Source: Deltaproteobacteria bacterium (GTDB lineage: Bacteria > JADJOY01). Taken from it: a stretch of 64,000 nucleotides of DNA. Both the position numbers and the translations under genes were made by a program. Positions 55,422 through 64,000 of this stretch are shown one piece after another; positions within the stretch are counted from its first letter, which is position 1; each line of letters begins with the position of its first letter. The notes under the pieces are model-generated. The model worked only from the letters and a program-made list of their open reading frames with translations, was not told the DNA's origin and made no database searches. Location of the stretch: the NCBI GenBank assembly GCA_016713535.1, contig JADJOY010000013.1:5684-69683 (forward strand), in the 5' to 3' direction.

Positions 55422-56314
55422 TTAGTCTCCTACACTCCGGAGATCCTTATAGTCGGCGGAATCCTTCCATCCTCCCTCGTGGAACCACTTCTCCCACGTG
55501 CAGGTGCCTACGCAATCATGCGCCTTCCTGCTCGTCTCATAATATCCATCCGGTTCCTTACGCATCCTTTCCCGCCACTCGCTCAGTTTGTCGCTGACGC
55601 ATGGGAGCGACACCTGGAACGCTTGCTCCTCTGATTTCCAGAAGTCGAAGTTCTCCGGGTAAACGGGACTCTCGCCATCAGGAATCTGTCTCGACCCCTG
55701 CTTACAACTCATCCCTGCCCGCTTCATGTAACGGATGTGATCGTTCTCGTGCTGCAGGTAGCAGGTGCCAAGCTCGCAATGAATCTCCGATACCTGCCTC
55801 GTGAAGCAAGGCGATAGCTCGCCGTTCTTACAGCAGACACCCCCGAGGGGTGCCCCTTGGCTCGCGAGAGGCGCCGGGCGAGATCCGCGGCATGGTTTGC
55901 CTTGTCTCGTGTCTGGGCGAGCGCGGGGATCGGTATCGCAGTGAAAATTGCAGCGACCCCAACCGTAACGAGCATCTGGACCAGAGTGAATTGACCCGTT
56001 GGGTCGGCCAGCAGGTTGGGATCGAGGTGCGCATATGCGTATGGCTGTAGTGACTTGGGATCTTCACGGCGGCCCGCGACCGGATCCCTCGACTCAAACC
56101 TCCCCGTACCCGGATCCATCCACCGGGCCCGCAGGTACGTCATCCCGAGATCCGGGTCGTGTACCTCCCCAAACGCGCGGTGATGAAACAGCACATCGAT
56201 CGCGTTCGGGTCCGAGAGCGTGTTGCCCCACGCGTCGTAGTCGTACGACGCGACCACGGTGCCGGTCGTATCCACAACCTTTCGGACGGAATTCTGGCCG
56301 TCCTTCAATGTGCA
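55422..56314 (-). CDS. RHS-tip cassette D: RHS core, prepilin-like segment, Cys-rich HENDH domain, frameshifted near 55862
   Basis: Orphan tip: CTLKDGQNSVRKVVDTTGTV, RARWMDPGTGRFESRDPVAG, then DPTGQFTLVQMLVTVGVAAI and FTAIPIPALAQTRDKA, a prepilin-like helix resembling that of cassette B. Near 55862 one base is lost, and the second frame gives GVCCKNGELSPCFTRQ, CYLQHENDHIRYMKRAG (HExxH) and several cysteines (SLPCVSDK, HDCVGTC), ending at 55422. The HENDH is a candidate zinc site. The cysteines suggest folding outside the cytoplasm. The frameshift may be an error. Confidence 0.68.
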
Positions 56315-56612
56315 GCGTTCGCCCAAAAGGACCACCCTGACTTCAAGGGCGAGCGATTCGTGCGAGGCGAGCACGGCAGGCGCCTGGTCGGGAAGAAACC
56401 GGACTGTCAAAGACCCCGGCCGCTCGGACCAGCCCGAGCGGCGTCTGTCGAGGGCGATCCAACATCGAGAGGACGATCGGCGCGACTGGGAACCGCGCCC
56501 ATTTTGCCGCGCTTACCGCGGCGGGCGCGGCCGGGCCGGCCTGAGCGAGGAACGTGGGCGGAAGGGGCTGAGCGACGGGGTTCGCGGCTACCCGAAGGGC
56601 CGTGAGCGGCGA

Positions 56613-57344
56613 CTAGAGCATGCCCACGACGCGGTCGATCGCAGCCGCGACGACCCGGACATCCTCGAGCAGATGCTCGATCCTCGACTGGTGAACCCGG
56701 CGGTACGGTTCCGAGACCTTCTTGGATAGGTCGCGGACGGCTCGCCGCGCCGTCGCTCCGCCTTGCGCCGAATCCACGCCGTGGACGATGCGGTTTCGGT
56801 AATCCGGCAACTCGATGCCGACGCGGTTCCGGAGCGGCACGCCCTGCCCCGGCGTGCAGGCGCCGCTCGCTTCGAGCTCCTGTGCGACCCAGTCGGTGAA
56901 GCCGGGGCGGCCGGAGGCACCTCCATCCCCAGCCGCGTGAGGAGGCTCACGAGCGCGGCCAGCGTCTGTACGCTCGGTGGACGCTGCGCCCTCGAGGACG
57001 CGGTCGAGCGTCTTGGTGGTCGGCTTCACCGCCGCTCCGCCCTGGATCCGCCAGCGCTTTCGGAAGGCTTCCGGATGCTCGTCGATGAACCGAACCGCCG
57101 TGTTTCGCGCGAAGGCTTCCCACGCGGTGACGAGCGAGACGAGGGCGCTCTCGACGAGAACGTCGTCGGCGCCCTGAGCGGCGCGACGCGCGAGGCGTGC
57201 CGCCGCTTCGATGGGCTCACCGTTGCGCTTGAATTCGATCTGGCGCTCGCGCGCCCGGATCGCGTCTTTCACGAGCGAGCGATGGCTCCAGAGGATCTGG
57301 ATCCGCTCGACCTGCTCGATGAGCCGATCATACGGCCAGGCCAT
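56613..57344 (-). CDS. HEPN-like protein
   Basis: A 243-residue, mostly helical protein. LVTAWEAFARNTAVRFIDEH and the motif YRNRIVHG (R-x4-H) resemble the HEPN RNase fold of the RiboL-PSP or MAE_28990 type, found in abortive-infection and toxin-antitoxin proteins. It follows an unknown gene by 8 bp and the recombinase by 432 bp, all on one strand. Assignment is by motif only. Confidence 0.55.
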   Translation of the reverse strand: MAWPYDRLIEQVERIQILWSHRSLVKDAIRARERQIEFKRNGEPIEAAARLARRAAQGADDVLVESALVSLVTAWEAFARNTAVRFIDEHPEAFRKRWRIQGGAAVKPTTKTLDRVLEGAASTERTDAGRAREPPHAAGDGGASGRPGFTDWVAQELEASGACTPGQGVPLRNRVGIELPDYRNRIVHGVDSAQGGATARRAVRDLSKKVSEPYRRVHQSRIEHLLEDVRVVAAAIDRVVGML

Positions 57345-57352
57345 CGAGCGCT

Positions 57353-57769
57353 TCAGAACGTGATGAGGCGAGGGACGCCGCCGTTGATCTTCTTCACGGT
57401 AGCCGGATCGGCCTGGCCGGACCGAAGGACCAGACCCGAGGCGAGCCCCGCGGGAGTCATCGTCGAGGTGGCCGCGCGGAGCTCGCTGAGCCGCTGACGC
57501 AGCTCACCCATCCCGAAGCGCCCAGCCGGCAGCAGGTCGTAGACGCCGAAGAGTGCGCCGTCCCGCAGCACCGCGATGTCGAAACGCCGGAGCTGGCTGC
57601 CGACCGAGAGCTGGCGCTCGATCCCGGCCCCCCAACGGTGGCCACCGGGGTGCTTCGTCCGGAGGGTCTCCAGCACGATCGGCAGTGCCGCGCGAGCGAG
57701 GAAGCTCCGTTCGGCATACTCCGGGCCCTCGATGTCGTCGTGAACGGCCTTGCGAGCTGCGGTTCCCAT
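57353..57769 (-). CDS. Unknown protein between recombinase and HEPN gene
   Basis: A 138-residue soluble protein. AGIERQLSVGSQLRRFDIAV followed by LRDGALFGVYDLL could be a small alpha/beta nuclease-like fold, but there is no firm motif. The intergenic gaps on either side are only 7-8 bp, so the three genes form an operon with a likely shared function, perhaps toxin and antitoxin. Confidence 0.5.
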   Translation of the reverse strand: MGTAARKAVHDDIEGPEYAERSFLARAALPIVLETLRTKHPGGHRWGAGIERQLSVGSQLRRFDIAVLRDGALFGVYDLLPAGRFGMGELRQRLSELRAATSTMTPAGLASGLVLRSGQADPATVKKINGGVPRLITF

Positions 57770-57776
57770 GGTGGGC

Positions 57777-58761
57777 CTACCTTACACCAGCCTCGTGTCG
57801 ATCGGACTCACTCGGGCCGTCCCAACCCTGCCGCTCGGACGAGGCCAGCGTCTCCCGAGGATGATACCGCGCGTGCGCGTCCTTGAGCTCGGTGATGGTG
57901 AGCTTGAGGTAGGGCTCGAGTGTGGCCACCGAGCGGTGCCCGAGAAGCTCCTGGACGTGCCGGACGTTGGCACCGGCGCGGAGCATCGACGTGGCGGTGG
58001 TGACCCGGAAGACGTGCGGGGTGATCGTCTTCCGGATCCGCGCGAGCCGCGCGTACTTCCGGACCATCCATTCCACGGCAGTGTTGTCCAGCGCGCGGCC
58101 GGTCCGGCTCACGAAGAGCTGCGGCACGTCGTCCTCGCCCACCAGCTCGGGCCGCGCGTGCGCCAGGTACTCGCGGATCACCTCCACCGCGATCCTCCCG
58201 AGCGGCACCACGCGCTGCCGTCCGCCCTTGGGCCGGGTCACCCTGAGAAAGCCGCCGGCGAGGTCGAGATCGGCCGACCGGATGCCCGTGAGCTCGTTGA
58301 CGCGAATGCCGGTCGCGTAGAAGACCTCGAGGATTCCCCGGTCGCGCAGCCCGAGCCGGCTCGTGACGTCGGGGGCCGCGAGCAGGCGCTTCATCTCCTT
58401 CGGGTCGATCACGTCCCGCGGAAGCGGGCGATCCCGCTTCGGGAGCTCGACGACTCGCGCCAGGTCGAGCGCCAAGTAGTCCTCCCGATCCAGCCAGCGC
58501 AGAAAGTGCTTCACCGCGGTCAGGATGCCGCGCCGGGTCTGCGCCTTGAGGCGAGCACCGCGCTGCGTCTCGGTGTCGGCCAGGTCGTCTTGAAATCCGC
58601 GCACCCGGTCTCGGGTGAGCTGCTCGACTGTCAGGACGCCCTCGCCCTCGAGGTGAGCGACGAACCGATGGATCGCCTCGCGCTCGAGGCGCACCGTGCG
58701 CGCGGCGCCCGATGCGCTCGCGGTGACGGAGAAACGGCAAGACCAGGCGCGCGAGCTTCAT
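57777..58761 (-). CDS. Tyrosine recombinase (XerC/D-like integrase), frameshifted near 58735
   Basis: Site-specific recombinase. Core-binding domain REAIHRFVAHLEGEGVL. The catalytic region has ATGIRVNELTGIR (first Arg), HVFRVTTATSMLRAG (HxxR), LLGHRS (His) and EPYLKL with the nucleophilic Tyr. The first 20 codons (MKLARLVLPF) lie in another frame. One base near 58735 must change to join them to ASASGAARTVRLEREAIH. An internal ATG at 58694 gives a 305-residue protein that may also function. It heads the operon with the unknown and HEPN genes and stands beside the RHS cassettes. Confidence 0.85.
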
Positions 58762-58871
58762 GACTCCTCCTGCTCACGGGGGTGCACCGCTTCGTGCGAG
58801 CGCTTGAGCTCCATCGGCACCACGCGGGTGTACACGGCGCTCGTCCGGCGCGTCCACACGCGCGCTGGCGT

Positions 58872-58936
58872 TCGCCGACGCGCGGATCCGGGTGGAACCA
58901 GTGCTTGCAGATCCGGCATGGGCGACGGGTTGGCAT
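58872..58936 (-). pseudogene. Fragment of a small Cys-rich protein
   Basis: From the ATG at 58936 it reads PTRRPCRICKHWFHPDPRVG and then ERQRACG, a start seen in small zinc-ribbon proteins that accompany recombinase and IS clusters. The family frame is lost soon after, so only about 20 residues remain. The rest of 58762-59181 shows no gene. Confidence 0.4.
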
Positions 58937-59259
58937 GGCGATCCTCCTGCGAGGAGGACGACGACCGCACCTCCTCCAGATCCGCAGGATTCGCAGGACG
59001 GAACCGCGGGTGCCACTGAGCGGCCGACACAGTGTTCGTGATGTCGACGCCACGGAACGGCCGGCGGAGATCGAAAGCTCGCGTTCGTTGCGGCCCGGGA
59101 CGTCGATTCAGGGCGTGGTGGGAGCGTCGACGGAACGGGCCCGTGTGCCACCATGCAAGTCGAGCTCAGCGCTCGTACGCCGTAAGCGTTCGACGAACCG
59201 CATCTTCAGTCCGGCCCGCGCGCGCGTGACACTCGCTGCCCCCTGGCGAGGAGGGTGGC

Positions 59260-59630
59260 GTGGACGGACGAGATCGAGCTCGGCTGCAGCGGCTTCGTGG
59301 CACGCGGTGGGACGAGGCCGACGCCCGGTGGGTGATCGGTCTGGCGGAAGCGGAGGGCGCGGCGCTGCATCACCTCGCCCGCGAGCACGGTCTTGACCCG
59401 CAGCGCCTGTACTGGTGGCGCCGCCGTCTCGCGTCGGCCACCGTCGCTGCGGAGGCCGGGTTTGTTGCGGTGCATGTGGTCGAGGCGACGAGGTACGAAG
59501 GCAGGCGCCGGACTGTGGCGATGGCGTGGTCGTGGAGACGCCGGCCGGTCACCGCATCCACGTCGGCCCGGGCTTCGACGCCGACACCCTCGCACGGGTC
59601 GTGTCCGTTCTGGGTGGGCGGTGCTGGGCT
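59260..59630 (+). pseudogene. IS66 TnpA, frameshifted
   Basis: Small accessory protein with a helix-turn-helix: WVIGLAEAEGAALHHLAREH and GLDPQRLYWWRRRLAS. Starts with GTG behind GAGGAGG. A shift around 59500 moves the C-terminus (ETPAGHRIHVGPGFDADTLA and RVVSVLGGRC) into another frame. Confidence 0.75.
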
Positions 59631-59639
59631 AGCCGACCC

Positions 59640-60016
59640 GCGTCTTCCTGTGGACGGCTCCGACGGACATGCGCAGGGGCTTCCCGGGACTCGCGGCGAT
59701 CGTGCGCGAGGTGGTCGGGCAACCCGCAGAGCGGTGATCTGTACGTCTTCGCCAACCGTCGTCGCGACCTCCTCAAGTGCCTGTATTGGAGCGCACCGGG
59801 TACGTGATCGTCTACAAGCGGCTCGCCAGGGCACCTTCCGTATCCCTCGCGCAGCGCCGGGAAGCCGGCTCGAGAATGACCACGGTCGAGCTCGCGTTGC
59901 TGCTCGACGGCGCCGATCCACGGCAGCTTCCGCGCCGCACGGTGTCGCCACCGGAAAAACTCCGCTACGACGCAAAAACGTTTCGCTTCACCGTAGACAA
60001 CGTTTGCACCTCGTGA
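59640..60016 (+). pseudogene. IS66 TnpB, frameshifted
   Basis: IS66 Orf2-type protein seen as scattered pieces: TDMRR, then SGDLYVFANRRRDLLKCLYW, then TGYVIVYKRLARGTFRIP, spread over several frames. These are the defining TnpB motifs. Two or more indels separate them. Confidence 0.7.
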
Positions 60017-61602
60017 CACCGTTCGGCGCGTGGCCACGCGCGACCCTCGAAGCAAGCCAGAGCGTCGTCCGCTTCGCGGACCAGCTGATCTCCGAGGGCC
60101 GATCCGACGAGGCGCTCCCCTCGGTCAACGTGCTGCGCGAGGTGCTCCGACGTCCGACCAGCTCAAGCTCGAGAACCAGAAGCTGCGCAAGGCGCGCTAC
60201 GGCCCGTCTCTCCGAGAGATCGCCGTCGACCAGCTCGCTCTTCGTCCGGGGCCGCTCGAAAGCTCGCCCGACGGAACCGGCACCTCCGGCGCCGCCGCCC
60301 GGAAACGACGCTCGGTCGCGCCTCCGACGAAGCGACGCGGCTCCACGGGCGCCGTGGGCTGCCCGCCGATCTGCCACGCGAGGGCAGGTGTACGAGCCGG
60401 CGGCGGCCGGTGCCAGTGCGCGGTGTCGGCGTGGCGAAAGGCGTGATCGGCTACGAGACAGGCGGGCTCCGGTACGATGCCGGCGACGCTCAAGGTGATC
60501 GATGCACAAAGCGCACCGAGTATTGCCGTACCGGCCGTGCTCAGGGCGAGATGGTCGTGGCTCCGGCGCCGCCGAAGGTGATCGACAAGGGACTACCAGG
60601 CCGGGATTGCTCGCAGCCGTGACGCTCTCAAATTACGGCCTGGCCTGCCCGCTGAACCGTCAGGAAGCGATCTAGGAGCTCGCCGGCCACCGCTGCCGCG
60701 CTCGACCACCGCAGGCTGGGTGGAGGCGACGGCGGAGCTACTCGCGCCGGTGGTGGAGCGCATCCGCGTGCGCGTTGAGCGCGCACGTGTTGCTGCGACG
60801 ACACCGGGATCTGTGTCCTCGACCGCGACCACCCGAAGGGTTCGAAGCGCAGTCACCTCTGGGTGTACCTCGGCGACGGTGGGCGGTCTACGACCACGCC
60901 GAACTGGACGAAGGCCGGGCCCGGTGCCGGTTCTTGGCGGAGCGCCGCGGTTGGTTGGTCGCGGATGGGTTCGCCGGTTTCGACCAGGTCTTCGAGCGCC
61001 CGGAGGTGCGCGCGGCGGGCTGCTGGGCCCATGCGCGCCGGTACTTTGTGGAAGCGCTCGAATCCGGGCGACGCCGCGCTTCGCTCGCGTTGCGATGGAT
61101 GCAGGCGCTTTTCGCGGTGGAGCGACGCGCCTCGGATGACGGGCTCAACGCCGACGACTGCCTCGCGTTGCGGCGCAGCGAGGCGTGCCGCTGATCCACG
61201 GACTCCGGACGGTGGCTGGCCGCGACGGCGAACGGAAGTCGGTCGGGCCGAGCCCGCTGCGGCAGGCGGTGGGCTACACGCTAGGACGCTGGCCCGCACT
61301 CTTGGCGTTTCTCGAAGACGGGCGCGTCCCGATGACCAACAATGCCGCCGAGCGCGCGCTGCGCCGGATCGCGGTGGGCCGGAAGAACTGGCTCTTCGCG
61401 GGCTCGGACGCCGGGGCGCAGCGTGCGGCGATCGCCTACTCGGTCCTCGCCACCTGTCGGCTCCAGGGCGTGAGCCCTGGTCTCCTACCTCCGCGACGTC
61501 CCTCGCCAAGATCGCCGCCAGCTGGCCGCACGCCGCATCGATGAGCTGCTACCCGATCGCTGGGCGGCCGAGAATCCCGAACTCGTCGGCGCCAGGTCCT
61601 GA
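60016..61602 (+). pseudogene. IS66 TnpC transposase, frameshifted
   Basis: DDE transposase with a leucine-rich coil (SVNVLREVL; LKLENQKLRKARYG), a zinc-ribbon-like region, a catalytic block around LCDDTGICVLDRDHP, RGWLVADGFAGFDQVFE, then VPMTNNAAERALRRIAVGRK, and the C-terminal DELLPDRWAAENPELV. All appear once in order but in changing frames, so at least six indels are needed to explain it. Confidence 0.8.
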
Positions 61603-61692
61603 CGCCTCCGGGGTGTGGTTCGTCGAACGCTTACCGTCCGCCGACCCAGCATGACCAGGTCGACGAACAGCCCAACGCAACCCATCCGCAGC

Positions 61693-64000
61693 GTAAGCGT
61701 TCGACGAACCGCATCTTCAGTCCGGCCCGCGCGCGCGTGACACTCGCTGCCCCCTGGCGAGGAGGGTGGCGTGGACGGACGAGATCGAGCTCGGCTGCAG
61801 CGGCTTCGTGGCACGCGGTGGGACCGACGCCCGGTGGGTGATCGGTCTGGCGGAAGCGGAGGGCGCGGCGCTCCATCACCTCCGCCCGCACGCCTGGTCC
61901 TGACCCGCAGCGCCTGTACTGGTGGCGCCGCCGTCTCGCGTCGGCCACCGTCGCTGCGGAGGGCCGGGGTTTGTTCGGTGCACTGTGGTCGAGGGCGACG
62001 AGGTACACGAGCAGGCGCCGGACTGTGGCGATGGCGTGGTCGTGGGACGCCGGCCGGTCACCGCATCCACGTCGGCGGGCTTCGACGCCGACACCCTCGC
62101 ACAGGTCGTGTCCGTTCTGGGTGGGCGGTGCTGGCTGGCCGACCCGCGTCTTCCTGTGGACGGCTCCGACGGACATGCGCAGGGAAACTTCCGGGACTCG
62201 CGGCGATCGTGCGCGGGTGGTCGGGCAACCCGCAGGCGGTGATCTGTACGTCTTCGCCAGCCGTCGTCGCGACCTCCTCAAGTTGCCTGTAGGAGCGCAC
62301 CGGGTACGTGATCGTCTACAAGCAGCTCGCCAGGGCACCTTCCGTATCCACTCGCGCAGCGCCGGGAAGCCGGCTCGAGAATGACCACGGTCGAGCTCGC
62401 GTTGCTGCTCGACGGCGCCGATCCACGGCAGCTTCCGCGCCGCACGGTGTCGCCACCGGAAAAACTCCGCTACGACGCAAAAACGTTTCGCTTCACCGTG
62501 AGACAACGTTTGCACCTCGTGACACCGTTCGGCGCGTGCCCACCGCGCGACCCTCCGAGCAAGCCAAAGAGCGTCGTCCGCTGGACCCAGCTGATCCGAG
62601 GCCGATCCGACGAGGCGCTCGCCTCAGTCGAGCACGTGCGCGGGGTGCTCGAGCACGTCGACCGGCTCAAGCTCGAGAACCAGAAGCTGCGCAAGGCGCG
62701 CTACGGCCGTCTCTCGAGAAGATCTCCGTCGACCAGCTCGCGCTCTTCGTCCAGGCGGCGCTCGAAGCTCGCCCGACGGAACCGGCACCTCCCGGCGCCG
62801 CCGCCGAGAGCGACGCTCCGGTCGCGCCTCCGACGAAGCGACGCGGCTCCACGGGGCGCCGTGGGCTGCCCGCCGATCTGCCGCGCGGGCGGGTGTACGA
62901 GCCGGCGGCGGCCGGGTGCCCCAGTGCGCGGTGTGCGGCGTGGCGAAGCGCGATCGGCTACAAGACGAGCGGGCCCAGTACGTACCGGCGACGCTCAAGG
63001 TGATCGTGCGCAAGCGCGCCAAATACGCGTGCCGGCCGTGCCAGGGCGAGGTGGTCGTGGCGCCGGCGCCGCCAGGTGATCGACAAACTGCCAGGCCGGG
63101 ATTGCTCGCAGCCGTGACGCTCCTCAGTACGGCCACGGCCTGCCGCTGAAAGCCGTCAGGGAAGCGATCACAGGAGCTCGCCGGCCACCGGCTGCCGCGC
63201 TCGACCACCGCGGGCTGGGTGGAGGCGACGGCCGGAGCTACTCGCGCCAGTGGTGGAGCGCATCCCGCGTGCGCGCGTTGAGCGCGCACGTGTTGCACTG
63301 CGACGACACCGGGATCTGTGTCCTCGACCGCGACCACCCAGGGTTCAGGCGCGGTCACCTCTGGAATCTACCTCGGCGACGAGGTGGGCGGTCTACGACT
63401 ACACGCCGGACTGGACGAAAGGCCGGGCCGGTGCGGTTCTTGGCGGAGCGCCGCGGTTGGTTGGTCGCGGATAGGTACGCCGGTTTCGACGGGTCTTCGA
63501 GCGCCCGGAGGTGCGCGCGGCGGGCTGCTGGGCCCATGCGCGCCGGTACTTTGTGGGAGCGCGCTCGAATCGGGCGACGCCCGCGCTTCGCTCGCGTTGC
63601 GATGGATGCAGGCGCTTTTCGCGGTGGAGCGACGCGCCTCGGATGACAGGGCTCAACGCCGACGACTGCCTCGCGTTTGCGGCGCAGCGAGAGCGTGCCG
63701 CTGATCCACGGACTCGGACAGTGGCTGGCCGCGACGGCGAACGACGAGTCGGTCCGAGCCGAAGAGCCCGCTGCGGCAGGCGGTGGGCTACGCTGGGACG
63801 CTGGCCCGCACTCTTGGCGTTTCTCGAAGACGGGCGCGTCCCGATGACCAACAATGCCGCCGAGCGCGCGCTGCGCGCCGGATCGCCGGTGGGCCGGAAG
63901 AACTGGCTCTTCGCGGGCTCCGGACGCCGGGGCGCAGCGTGCGGCGATCCTACTCAGGTCCTCGCCACCTGTCAGCTCCAGGGCGTCGAGCCCTGGTCCT
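61693..64000 (+). mobile_element. IS66-family insertion sequence, copy 2 (truncated by window end)
   Basis: A direct repeat of the 59182-61634 element beginning with the same terminal repeat. It carries further small indels in tnpA (61770), tnpB (about 62130-62510) and tnpC (62510 onward), for example GACCGACGCC where copy 1 has GACGAGGCCGACGCC. The right end and its target duplication lie outside the window. Confidence 0.85.

Larger units (their letters stand above)
59182..61634 (+). mobile_element. IS66-family insertion sequence, copy 1 (2453 bp)
   Basis: Terminal inverted repeats GTAAGCGTTCGACGAACC (59182-59199) and its complement (61617-61634). The flanks CGTACGCC and CGTCCGCC are an 8-bp duplication with one mismatch. 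It contains tnpA, tnpB and tnpC in order, all interrupted by small indels. A second copy in direct orientation begins 58 bp further on. Confidence 0.9.

Noticed and set aside
59206-64000. Many overlapping open frames on the minus strand in the IS66 copies
   Set aside because: They mirror tnpA-tnpC on the plus strand; recognisable motifs are only on the plus strand.

Overview
The window is dense, very G+C-rich bacterial chromosome. It suggests a Gram-negative, deltaproteobacterial or Myxococcota-like organism. The reasons are outer-membrane proteins with signal peptides, a TolC-type channel, a lipoprotein, a sigma-54 type promoter before amtB, and an exported SGNH hydrolase with thrombospondin type-3 repeats and a hydrophobic plus arginine C-terminal sorting tail. 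No rRNA, tRNA or CRISPR array was recognised, so the lineage is an inference.

1-47 kb reads as ordinary chromosome with mostly single-gene or short-operon metabolic and envelope genes. In order: mutY (5' end outside), a CinA-N domain protein, an outer-membrane protein, an M1 aminopeptidase, an EEP hydrolase, an asparaginase plus OPT transporter operon, a GNAT of the N-acetylglutamate synthase type, Xaa-Pro aminopeptidase, a SprT-like zincin, a radical SAM protein, a CBS protein, fumC, an oxidoreductase plus flippase operon, amtB, a WecE-like aminotransferase, a cluster of small membrane proteins, recR and the SGNH hydrolase. These are followed by a TolC-like channel, fatty-acid hydroxylase and YdjC deacetylase run, an M3-like peptidase, an NCS2 permease, and a divergent P450/TetR locus with a perfect 30-bp operator palindrome and two downstream genes. 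Small GC-rich hairpins recur between genes. One hairpin-rich 97-bp unit is amplified into an array of about 25 tandem copies (38.7-41.1 kb).

47-64 kb is an accessory island with visibly lower G+C between 50.5 and 56 kb. It opens with toxin-antitoxin-like remnants and an IS3-family element flanked by a 3-bp duplication. Next comes the most interesting part, four successive orphan RHS-tip cassettes on the minus strand (starts near 56314, 54498, 52553 and 50410). The three longer ones each join the end of an RHS core to a prepilin-like hydrophobic segment and then to a different HExxH (zincin-like) domain. Each is followed by an unrelated membrane or exported protein that could be its immunity factor. 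One cassette was split by a 400-bp IS66-type element that left an 8-bp target duplication; removing the element restores the reading frame. Upstream sits a three-gene run of a tyrosine recombinase, an unknown protein and a HEPN-like protein. The window ends in two direct copies of an IS66 element, both full of small indels.

Several otherwise intact genes carry one single-base frameshift in a G/C run (M1 peptidase, flippase, TolC, hydroxylase, AIG2 protein, sulfotransferase, recombinase). Residual sequencing or assembly errors are at least as likely as real decay, and this tempers every pseudogene call.
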